64,000 nt of DNA. Source: Fluviispira sanaruensis. GTDB taxonomy: Bacteria > Bdellovibrionota_B > Oligoflexia > Silvanigrellales > Silvanigrellaceae. Both the position numbers and the translations under genes were made by a program. Each line of letters starts with the position of its first letter. Position 1 is the first letter of the stretch. The notes below the pieces were generated by a model that saw only the letters and a list, made by a program, of their open reading frames with translations, was not told where the DNA came from and did no database searches. The stretch is from assembly GCF_004295685.1 (NCBI RefSeq), contig NZ_AP019368.1, positions 3,332,501 to 3,396,500 on the forward strand, written 5' to 3'. This document shows positions 12,092 to 19,797 of the stretch, piece after piece.

Positions 12092-13129
12092 ATGAAAGTT
12101 CTCGTAACTGGGGGTGCTGGATATATTGGAAGCACAATATGCTCAGCATTAGAAGATGCTGGGCACACACCCATTATTCTAGACTCACTTGTCACCGGTC
12201 GAATCGAGTTTATAAGGGATAGAGCTTTATATAAAGGTGATATTGCAGATGTGAAACTGCTCAATAAAATCTTCAATGACCACCCAGATATCAACTGCAC
12301 AATTCACTGCGCTGCACTTATAATTGTTTCAGAAAGTGTGCAAAAACCTTATGAATATTATAGAGAAAACGTAGCTAAATCCAACGAATTATTTGAAAAC
12401 TTAAAATCACTGGGATGTCATAAAATTGTATTTAGCTCATCGGCCGCTATTTACGATGCTGTTCCTAATTTTATGGTCACAGAAGATTCTCCTTTAAAAC
12501 CGCTCAGTCCATATGCAAAAACAAAGTATATGATGGAAATGATACTACAGGATTATTGTACATCTTTTGAATATTTTAAAGCAATTTCATTAAGGTACTT
12601 TAATCCAATTGGCGCCGATCCTAAAATGCGCTCAGGTTTATATATTGAAAACCCATCTCATGTTTTAGGCAAATTGGTTGACACCGCAACAGGTAGGAAC
12701 AAAGAATTTCAAATTACAGGCGTCGAATGGCCAACACGTGATGGAAGTGGCATTCGCGATTATATCCATGTCTGGGATCTCGCACAGGCGCATGTAAAAG
12801 CAATTGAAAACTTCGATTTTGCTTTTTCAAAACGCGAACCTAAATTTAAAAACTTTCATATAATTAATTTAGGCACAGGTCGCGGTGTGACAGTAAGAGA
12901 ATTATTAAGAGAATTTGAAAATGTATTTGGGCGTGAAATCCCCAAAAAAGTTGCTCCATCACGTCCGGGTGATGTAGCAGGAGCCTATGCAAATGAAAAT
13001 ACCGCATTGGATTTGCTAGAATGGAAAGCTACTTTGCATATTAATCAAGGTATTGAAGACTCTTTAAAGTGGCACAGCATACGAGAGCAAATTATAATAT
13101 ATAATCCCAATAATAATAAGCATAATTGA
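12092..13129 (+). CDS. galE: UDP-glucose 4-epimerase
   Basis: This extended short-chain dehydrogenase interconverts UDP-glucose and UDP-galactose for envelope polysaccharide. It starts with the NAD-binding motif VTGGAGYIGS. The catalytic serine region is SSSAAIYD and the YxxxK pair is in SPYAKTKYMME. The nucleotide-sugar region contains LRYFNPIGADP and the C-terminal part has NLGTGRGVTVRELL. The length, 345 residues, is typical. GAAGAGG lies upstream of the start. The gene stands alone between hslO (divergent) and the LRR gene. No terminator is obvious in the A+T-rich 200 bases downstream. Confidence 0.94.
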   Translation: MKVLVTGGAGYIGSTICSALEDAGHTPIILDSLVTGRIEFIRDRALYKGDIADVKLLNKIFNDHPDINCTIHCAALIIVSESVQKPYEYYRENVAKSNELFENLKSLGCHKIVFSSSAAIYDAVPNFMVTEDSPLKPLSPYAKTKYMMEMILQDYCTSFEYFKAISLRYFNPIGADPKMRSGLYIENPSHVLGKLVDTATGRNKEFQITGVEWPTRDGSGIRDYIHVWDLAQAHVKAIENFDFAFSKREPKFKNFHIINLGTGRGVTVRELLREFENVFGREIPKKVAPSRPGDVAGAYANENTALDLLEWKATLHINQGIEDSLKWHSIREQIIIYNPNNNKHN

Positions 13130-13331
13130 TAATAATTTATTTATATTAACACTTCAAATAAATAAAGCAAATTTAAATTAAATTTTATAAATTATTGATT
13201 TTTATGACAATTTAATTTTAATCAACATCCCTTTTAATAAAATATAAATATGATATTTTATATTTAGATCCAATTTATTAATAGAATTGGATTTAGGACT
13301 AATAATTAAACCTCTTGGAAAAGGATTTCTA

Positions 13332-15299
13332 ATGAAGAGAAATGGATTTATCTTATCAAGTTCCGCCCTTTTAGCAATTGTTTACAGCAGTTCTGTATCT
13401 GCTGCAGAATACAAAGTTGTAGAATTCAAAAAAAATATCATTTATCTTGACCCCAATGCACAGGGTCATTCTGAAAATCCAAAATCTTTCCCAATTACTG
13501 TGAAAGATGAGAATAAAATTTCGAGTGATTTGGCAGCAAAGGCTATACAATTCAGTCCAGATGAAAGTTTATTAACAGAGTTTAATCAAAAAGTATTTTG
13601 TAGAAAAGTTAAATTTGAAGTAAAAAATAACCAATTGCAAATTATTTCTATGCCAAACGAAATTTCTACTTTGATGACTTGCTATTATAAACCACGCTCA
13701 ACAGATCGAAATATTACTTTAACAGATAAGCAAAAAAGTCTTGAAATAAAATTCAACTACACCTTCGACTCATGGCGGAACTTAATAAAAAAAGATTACA
13801 ATGGTAAAGAATATTTTTTACCAGCTACTAAGTTTGCAAAGTATATACATTCAAAAATTAATTCTGGCAATAATATTAATTATGCAACAGACATTCTTCT
13901 CGATGGGAGTGATCTTTGGGAAGATGAAAATTATGGCATTTTAGAAAAAGAAAGAACTGGTGTTTGGAACCAAGGTACTTTATCATATAATGGTGATACT
14001 TATTTAGACATGAGTGCTATTTATCAAAGTGAAAAATTTCCTAAATTAGAAAAATTAACTATCAGACAATTTAAAATAGAAAATCTAAATTCCTTTGCAT
14101 TTCCAAAAGCAAAATCTTTAAAACACCTAAATTATTCTCTTAATAAATTCTATGTTGTGAAAAAAAATTCTTTCAAAAGACTTAAGAATTTAGAAATTCT
14201 CGATCTTAATGGAAACAGAATCAAAACAATTGAAGGTAATTCCTTTGAAAGACTAAAAAATCTTAAAAAATTAGACCTGCAAAATAATTACATTAGCGCA
14301 ATATCAGAAAACACCTTCGCAGGGCTTGTTAATTTACAAGAACTTGATTTATCGAATAACAAACCACTAGATAAAGATGACAATTTGATTCAAATGGAGC
14401 TTAACGGAGAACCTAAACTGCCTAAGTTAGAAAAATTGACAATAGAAGGAAGTAATGTTGGCAAAATAGATAAAGTATTCTTTCAATCAATGCCCTTACT
14501 AACTTCTCTTAAGCTAAAAGAAAATGCATTAACAGATATTCCTGAAAACGTTTTCGCGAATAATCATGAATTGAAAGAAGTTGATTTAAGCCAGAATAAA
14601 ATTCAAAATATTTCTTCATTAGGCAACACAAATATCGCCAATTTGAATTTGAGTGACAATAAAATTGAATCACTAAATGATTCTTTCTTTAATAGCATTC
14701 AAAATATCGAAGTTCTAAACCTTTCTCAGAACTCTATTCATTCTATTAATAAATCACATTTATCTCCAGAATTAAAAATTGTGAATTTAGGAAATAATAA
14801 ATTGACATCTATTCCAAACGCGCTCTCAAATAACTTAGAAGATCTTACCATCTCTATAAATAAAATTGAACAGTTAAATGGCAATGAACTTGCTCAATAT
14901 TTCAATCTTAAATCATTAAACTTATTTGACAATCAAATCAAAGAGATTCCAAGTGAAGCTTTTAAAACTCAAAGCACACTTATAAAACTTAATCTAGCTA
15001 AAAATAAATTTACAGAAGTTCCCACAACCTCATTTCAATATTTAGCGAGCCTAGAAACTTTAGATCTCTCTAACAACTCTCTACAGAGCATAAATCAAAA
15101 TTCCTTTGATGGATTGAAAAGTTTAAAATATTTATTTATAAACCACAATGAAGTACCGTTAGCATTTAATATCAATCATAATATTAGACTTGATTCTATT
15201 TCTATCCTATATTCATTAAGGGAAGATGAAGTAAACAGAGTAAAAAAATTATTTGAAGGCACTCCCAAAATCACAATTCACAATGAATACGATTATTAA
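13332..15299 (+). CDS. Secreted leucine-rich-repeat protein
   Basis: The protein has a Sec signal peptide (MKRNGFILSSSALLAIVYSS, cleavage near SVSA-AEYK). A non-repeat N-terminal region of about 230 residues follows, then about fifteen leucine-rich repeats to the end, of the pattern LxxLxxLxLxxNxIxxIxxxxFxxL (for example LEILDLNGNRIKTIEGNSF). This repeat class resembles extracellular, eukaryote-like LRRs rather than cytoplasmic type III effectors. There is no C-terminal anchor, so the protein is either periplasmic, surface-bound through partners or released. ATG 13332 is preferred over the TTG at 13287 because AAGGA precedes it and the signal peptide then starts correctly. Binding of host or prey surface molecules is inference. 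Confidence 0.85.
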   Translation: MKRNGFILSSSALLAIVYSSSVSAAEYKVVEFKKNIIYLDPNAQGHSENPKSFPITVKDENKISSDLAAKAIQFSPDESLLTEFNQKVFCRKVKFEVKNNQLQIISMPNEISTLMTCYYKPRSTDRNITLTDKQKSLEIKFNYTFDSWRNLIKKDYNGKEYFLPATKFAKYIHSKINSGNNINYATDILLDGSDLWEDENYGILEKERTGVWNQGTLSYNGDTYLDMSAIYQSEKFPKLEKLTIRQFKIENLNSFAFPKAKSLKHLNYSLNKFYVVKKNSFKRLKNLEILDLNGNRIKTIEGNSFERLKNLKKLDLQNNYISAISENTFAGLVNLQELDLSNNKPLDKDDNLIQMELNGEPKLPKLEKLTIEGSNVGKIDKVFFQSMPLLTSLKLKENALTDIPENVFANNHELKEVDLSQNKIQNISSLGNTNIANLNLSDNKIESLNDSFFNSIQNIEVLNLSQNSIHSINKSHLSPELKIVNLGNNKLTSIPNALSNNLEDLTISINKIEQLNGNELAQYFNLKSLNLFDNQIKEIPSEAFKTQSTLIKLNLAKNKFTEVPTTSFQYLASLETLDLSNNSLQSINQNSFDGLKSLKYLFINHNEVPLAFNINHNIRLDSISILYSLREDEVNRVKKLFEGTPKITIHNEYDY

Positions 15300-15308
15300 T
15301 TTTTATCT

Positions 15309-16688
15309 TTATTTAATGGGATTGCTATTTTCATAGACAGCAATCCCGTTGACTTTCCAGTATGCGTCTTTCAACATTTTATCAATTTGAGCGCTCTGTG
15401 AGCCATTCGCTAAAAATTGCATATTGCGTATCAAAATAAGTGAATCAAAAACCTGTGACTCGGTGCTTAAATTTTTAATATTTTCTTGCAATATTTTTTC
15501 AAAATAGTCATTAAATTTTCCTTTTTCAGACAAGCGTTTTATTGAACTTAAATCATTACTATCACGAGAAACAACTAAAAATTCTTTTTTATCACTTGGA
15601 ATAAGTAAAGGAATAGAAAATAATTTCGTCAATTTACTCAACTCACTCAAGTCCTCAAAACCCTCCCCAATTAAAAGAGTATGAATATGCTTCTTAAAAA
15701 TGAGCTCATAAGCTTCTCCTGACAACCTCCCACCGTCATTTTTAGATTCAACTATATAAAATTCATATGAAACTCCACTTATGGCAGAAGAAGATAAAAA
15801 AGCAGCCACTCCTCTCAAAAAATTTTGCTTATACTTCTGATTTTTTCTGCTTTTTTCTAAAATAATCCCTATGCGCATCTCTTGGGGGTTGTCGTTTATG
15901 AGATGAACTAAGCGATTTCTTATCGCAGAATTATTTATAGAAATCCCTGACAGAAGTGTTAGGCTATCAGAATTTTTAACTATATTTTTTTCTAATATTT
16001 CAAGAGCAGTAGAATAATCTCCATCTTTTATTTTTGTCAAAAAAACATTCGCTACAAAATCATTTGAAAATTCAGAAGCAATATTTTCATCAAAATTCAA
16101 GACTGATAATCTTGCTTCAACATCAAAAAGCGTTAATTTTTTTGTGTCCTCTTTATCTAACGAGACAGTTTGAAAATTATTTTTCTTCATTAAATCTTGA
16201 AGTTTTTTTAATTGAATTTTTTCAAATTCCTTATTAATTGAAAATCTTGCTGCTTCAGCTGCCAATGCATAGTATTTTACTAAATAATTCGCTTGTAAAT
16301 TTGGAAATTCAAGAACCTTCACGAGACTGACTGCAAGAGAATATTTTTTTACTTTTATATATACTTGGAGTAAACCATATGAACAGATTGAAGTCATTGG
16401 CAAACTTAAAATATTTTCACTCAATGCTTCTTCTAAAAACATCTGCGACTGCAATTGCTCTTTTTCATCCATATTAATGAGAGCTATTCTGCACTTAGCC
16501 ATAGCTATATCTTTTTTTGAAGAATATTCATTTTTTAAAATATTTTTATAAAGTTCCGAAGACTTTTCATAATCTTTATTATAAAAAAAGCTCTCTGCTT
16601 TATCTAAAACAGAGAGTTGAGCAAAAGTTGCAAAATGGATTTGAATTAAACCTAAAAAAATGAGTTTAAAATTAATCTGGCGCCCCAA
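15309..16688 (-). CDS. TPR protein with degenerate periplasmic-binding domain (LpoA/LppC-like)
   Basis: The N-terminal half contains tetratricopeptide-like helices (ESFFYNKDYEKSSELYKNIL). The C-terminal half begins MRIGIILEKSRKNQKYKQNFLRGVAAF, which resembles the type I periplasmic-binding fold of LpoA/LppC penicillin-binding-protein activators. A short hydrophobic N terminus ending near FATFAQ looks like a signal peptide. Upstream of the grpE stop the frame runs antifamily through grpE, so I place the start at the TTG at 16688, overlapping grpE by 17 bases; an ATG at 16748 would add grpE-encoded nonsense residues. Translation is probably coupled to grpE. A role in peptidoglycan synthesis is inferred only from fold resemblance. 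Confidence 0.65.
   Translation of the reverse strand: MGRQINFKLIFLGLIQIHFATFAQLSVLDKAESFFYNKDYEKSSELYKNILKNEYSSKKDIAMAKCRIALINMDEKEQLQSQMFLEEALSENILSLPMTSICSYGLLQVYIKVKKYSLAVSLVKVLEFPNLQANYLVKYYALAAEAARFSINKEFEKIQLKKLQDLMKKNNFQTVSLDKEDTKKLTLFDVEARLSVLNFDENIASEFSNDFVANVFLTKIKDGDYSTALEILEKNIVKNSDSLTLLSGISINNSAIRNRLVHLINDNPQEMRIGIILEKSRKNQKYKQNFLRGVAAFLSSSAISGVSYEFYIVESKNDGGRLSGEAYELIFKKHIHTLLIGEGFEDLSELSKLTKLFSIPLLIPSDKKEFLVVSRDSNDLSSIKRLSEKGKFNDYFEKILQENIKNLSTESQVFDSLILIRNMQFLANGSQSAQIDKMLKDAYWKVNGIAVYENSNPIK
15318..15347. other. Hairpin inside the end of the LpoA-like gene
   Basis: A perfect 9-bp stem (GGGATTGCT and AGCAATCCC) with a 12-base loop lies in the last codons of the minus-strand gene, downstream of the convergent LRR gene. 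On the minus strand it is followed by an A+T-rich stretch (ATTAAATAAAG) without a clean T run; on the plus strand no T run follows. It may protect mRNA 3' ends or act as a weak bidirectional terminator. Confidence 0.45.
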
Positions 16689-17316
16689 CCCGCACCATAG
16701 CTGTTCTAAGAATTCTTTCACCGATTTTATAACCAGCCATAAATTCATCGATTACTGTTTCCTGCTTGAATGAAGCGTCCACGATTTTTGCGATGGCATT
16801 GTGATAAGTAGGGTTAAATGGAGCATCCTTACCAGGAAGTCTTTCAATTCCATGCTTTTTCACTGCATCTTGAAACACTTTAGAAACCAACTGAACCCCT
16901 TCCACAATCCCTGCTACTTTTTTCCCTTCTTCAGTTTCAAAGTTAATTTGGGTAAGTTCAATAGCAGACATTGCCTTATCGAAGGCATCAATGACGGGGA
17001 GAAGATCTTTAGCAAATTCTTGGATGGAATAAAGACGTGTATCTGCCTTCTCACGTTCCATTCTTTTACGCATATTTTCGGCGTCAGCAGCAATGCGCAA
17101 CATACGGTCGTGAGTTTCAGAAAGTTTGGCTTGAACCGCTGCGCACTCTGCCTCAAGGGAAGAGATTCTCGCAGCTTCTTCATTTTGTGCGGTCGATGCC
17201 CCTTGAACTTCAGGATTTTGGCTATCAGAATTGCTAGATTTATCATTAATTTCAGGAGAGTTTGTTTCACCCATCGCTTCATCAGATGACATTTGTATAA
17301 TATTTTTCAAAAACAT
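16672..17316 (-). CDS. grpE: Nucleotide exchange factor GrpE
   Basis: GrpE releases ADP from DnaK in the cytoplasm. An acidic, Ser/Asn-rich N-terminal tail of about 40 residues is followed by the long dimerising coiled coil (AARISSLEAECAAVQAKLSE and onward, DAENMRKRMEREKADTRLYS) and the C-terminal beta domain (FNPTYHNAIAKI, EFMAGYKIGERILRTAMVRV). From 17316 it is 214 residues, normal for the family. GAGG lies nine bases before this ATG; a GTG at 17331 is in frame but would overlap the ribosome site. No dnaK or dnaJ is adjacent. The next gene on the strand overlaps its stop. Confidence 0.95.
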   Translation of the reverse strand: MFLKNIIQMSSDEAMGETNSPEINDKSSNSDSQNPEVQGASTAQNEEAARISSLEAECAAVQAKLSETHDRMLRIAADAENMRKRMEREKADTRLYSIQEFAKDLLPVIDAFDKAMSAIELTQINFETEEGKKVAGIVEGVQLVSKVFQDAVKKHGIERLPGKDAPFNPTYHNAIAKIVDASFKQETVIDEFMAGYKIGERILRTAMVRVGAPD

Positions 17317-17494
17317 AGTGCATATCCTCACATTTCGGTTCTATCGTTACCAAGGTCATTGAGAGTTTAAGCAGAGAAAGCATCTGGTCAACAACAAAAA
17401 TTTTGAATAAATGCATTTGGTGCTTGAAAAGTTTTCTTCACTTTATAAGAATGACCTTCGTTTCAGCTACTTTGAAAGAAAGGCGCTCCTGACT

Positions 17495-18763
17495 ATGCTT
17501 GATCCAAAATTTATCCGAGATAACCTAGAAGCTATTGCAATTGCAGCAAAAAATAAGAGATTTGAATTTGATCCCAATCTCTTTTCTGAACTATACGACA
17601 AACGCTCTAAATATATCAAAGAAACTGAAGAGCTCAGAAGCAAACGCAATGAAGGCTCCGATGCCGTAAAAAAAGCGAAATCTAAAGAAGAAAGAGAATC
17701 TTTAGTCGCTCAAATGAGAGCTTTAGGCCCTATTCTCGAAGAATCTGAAAAAAATCTTCGCGAAGTTGAAAAAGACTTCGAAAGACTCTTACTGACCGTG
17801 CCAAGCATAGCTTCAGATGACACACCAATTGGCGCAAGTGACGCTGACAATGTTGAAATCAAAAAGGTGGGTGAGATCCCAAGATTTGAGTTTAAAGCTT
17901 TAGACCACATCACACTCGGCAAAAATCTTGGCATCATGGACTTTGAAAGAGGGACACAGATTGCAGGATCCCGCAGTTATTTTCTAACAGGCGTAGGAGC
18001 AGAGCTTGAAAGAGCTGTGCATTCGCTGGCACTCGAAGTCTTAAAAAAACGCAATTATAAACAAATGAGTGTCCCTGTTCTCGTGCGCACAAGCGCAATG
18101 GAAGGCACAGGATATCTTCCAGGTGGGGCAGACCAAGCTTATTTCGTTGAAAAAGATGATATGTGGCTCGTGGGCACTTCGGAAGTTCCACTAGCAAGCT
18201 ATCACCAAAATGAGATGATCGAAGCCGCTCAATTGCCTATAAAAATGTGTGCATGGTCAACTTGCTTCCGCCGCGAAGCGGGTGCTGCTGGCAAGGATAC
18301 AAAAGGACTTTACCGCGTTCATCAATTTCAAAAAATTGAACAAGTGATTATTTGTGAACCAAATATTGAAAAAAGTGATATTTTGCATGCAGAACTCTTA
18401 CAAAATGCTGAAGATATTCTCCAATTATTAGAGCTTCCGTACAGAGTTGTTCAGGTATGCACAGGAGATTTAGGGCAAGGCCAGGTTAAAAAGAATGATG
18501 TGGAAACTTGGATGCCAAGTAGAAATAATTACGGAGAAACTCATAGCTGTTCGAGTTTTTATGATTTCCAAGCACGTCGCCTCAAAATTCGTACACGTGA
18601 TGAAAATGGCAAAGCTCAAATTTGTTTTACCTTAAACAACACTGCCGTAGCGACTCCTCGTTTACTTATCCCTCTGCTCGAAAATCATCAAACTCCTGAC
18701 GGACGTATTCGTATACCGAAAGCTCTCCGTAAATTTATGGATAACGCAGAATATATTGGCTAA
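17495..18763 (+). CDS. serS: Seryl-tRNA synthetase
   Basis: SerS charges tRNA-Ser (and tRNA-Sec) with serine. The N-terminal antiparallel coiled-coil arm occupies about residues 25-110 (KYIKETEELRSKRNEGSDAV). The class II core has motif 2 in CFRREAGAAGKDTKGLYRVHQF and motif 3 in NNTAVATPRLLIPLLENHQ. The start at 17495 gives MLDPKFIRDN, the family's usual N terminus, and a 422-residue protein. Starts at 17411 or 17484 would add residues not seen in the family. It is divergent from grpE, and a small gene follows within 40 bases. Confidence 0.96.
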   Translation: MLDPKFIRDNLEAIAIAAKNKRFEFDPNLFSELYDKRSKYIKETEELRSKRNEGSDAVKKAKSKEERESLVAQMRALGPILEESEKNLREVEKDFERLLLTVPSIASDDTPIGASDADNVEIKKVGEIPRFEFKALDHITLGKNLGIMDFERGTQIAGSRSYFLTGVGAELERAVHSLALEVLKKRNYKQMSVPVLVRTSAMEGTGYLPGGADQAYFVEKDDMWLVGTSEVPLASYHQNEMIEAAQLPIKMCAWSTCFRREAGAAGKDTKGLYRVHQFQKIEQVIICEPNIEKSDILHAELLQNAEDILQLLELPYRVVQVCTGDLGQGQVKKNDVETWMPSRNNYGETHSCSSFYDFQARRLKIRTRDENGKAQICFTLNNTAVATPRLLIPLLENHQTPDGRIRIPKALRKFMDNAEYIG

Positions 18764-18800
18764 AAAAGCAAAGAATATCGCATTTTATTTTGGAGAAAAT

Positions 18801-19055
18801 ATGCTTGCTTGCATCTGGGATTATTATGGAATAGATTCCAAGGGAACGGCAGAACACTTTGAAAAGCATTTAAAAGAATTTATACATGTGAAAAATGTTG
18901 AAAACTGTATCACTGGGGTTCGAGCAGATGGAAAAAATCAAGCCTTTGTTTGGTGCGCAGGTGAAGAAAACTCTTTAGATAAAGTCATCACAGCATTAAA
19001 ACCTAAGCATTTTATTCACAAAGAAGACTTTACTGAGTTTGGTATTCTCATTTAA
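18801..19055 (+). CDS. Small uncharacterised protein (84 residues)
   Basis: I do not recognise the family. The protein is soluble, without a signal peptide or membrane segment (LACIWDYYGIDSKGTAEHFE...). It has a mixed alpha/beta appearance and two cysteines in the second half (ENCITGV and VWCAGEEN). TTGGAGAAAAT just before the ATG at 18801 is a strong ribosome site, which makes this start better than the TTG at 18756 that overlaps serS. Position, 37 bases after serS, suggests co-transcription. Its last eight bases overlap the end of the convergent phosphopantetheinyl transferase gene. Confidence 0.65.
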   Translation: MLACIWDYYGIDSKGTAEHFEKHLKEFIHVKNVENCITGVRADGKNQAFVWCAGEENSLDKVITALKPKHFIHKEDFTEFGILI

Positions 19056-19794
19056 AATCATTCCATTCAAAATATTTTATAATAAAATTCTTTTTTTTCG
19101 TTGCAATCGCAGCTGAATAATTCGCATCGATATAAAATTTTTCCAAAGTCCAATCCCAAACTGGATAATCTGAGTTTTTATCTTCAATAACTTCACAGCT
19201 TTTTTGGGGATCTATAGAAACAGTTATATTTTCAGGTGGATAATAAAATCCTAATCCTAATGCTTTTATAATCGCTTCTTTGCAACTCCAAACATGGAAA
19301 AATGATGCACATTTATCTATACTACTTAAACTCAGCCAAGCATTGTATTCGCAAAGTGAAAAAACTAATTTTGCGGAACCAGCCATATCAAAATCATTAT
19401 TAAATTCTTCAATATCGACACCAATTTCATGTTCCAGACAAAAAGCAAGAGCAATCCAGTTGCCTGCATGGGAAATATTGAATTTTAAATTCTTTACATT
19501 TATATTCTCAGATAAGAATGGTTTATGATATTTAGAGTATGCAAATAAAACTTGGGAAGTTTTCAAGTCTAAATATTTTGCTGATAATATTCTTATTAAA
19601 GCTCTACCAACGATAGAACGAATAACATCTATTTTTTTATAAAATTTTCTAAATTTATTCAGTTCAATTTCATCTAATATCTGCTTATATTTAAATAAAT
19701 AATTTTCAGCTTCAGAAATATTAACTCGCCAAATATGCACTTCATCATTATTCAGATGAACAACATCATTATTTTTAACTTCCCAATAATTCAT
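19048..19794 (-). CDS. 4'-phosphopantetheinyl transferase, Sfp type
   Basis: The enzyme moves the phosphopantetheine arm of CoA onto carrier proteins. Diagnostic motifs are present: LKFNISHAGNWIALA, IGVDIEEFN (metal-binding Asp/Glu) and the WSCKEAIIKALG helix. At 248 residues it is of the Sfp/Gsp class, not the short AcpS class, and usually serves secondary-metabolite synthases as well as fatty-acid ACP. No NRPS or PKS is in the window. Its ATG lies three bases behind the stop of the large sulfur-transfer fusion gene, so the two are almost certainly in one operon. The biological link between them is unclear. Confidence 0.9.
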   Translation of the reverse strand: MNYWEVKNNDVVHLNNDEVHIWRVNISEAENYLFKYKQILDEIELNKFRKFYKKIDVIRSIVGRALIRILSAKYLDLKTSQVLFAYSKYHKPFLSENINVKNLKFNISHAGNWIALAFCLEHEIGVDIEEFNNDFDMAGSAKLVFSLCEYNAWLSLSSIDKCASFFHVWSCKEAIIKALGLGFYYPPENITVSIDPQKSCEVIEDKNSDYPVWDWTLEKFYIDANYSAAIATKKKNFIIKYFEWNDFK

Positions 19795-19797
19795 GTT

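Noticed and set aside
16801-17289. 162-codon frame opposite grpE
   Set aside because: Antisense shadow of grpE; grpE motifs are unmistakable.
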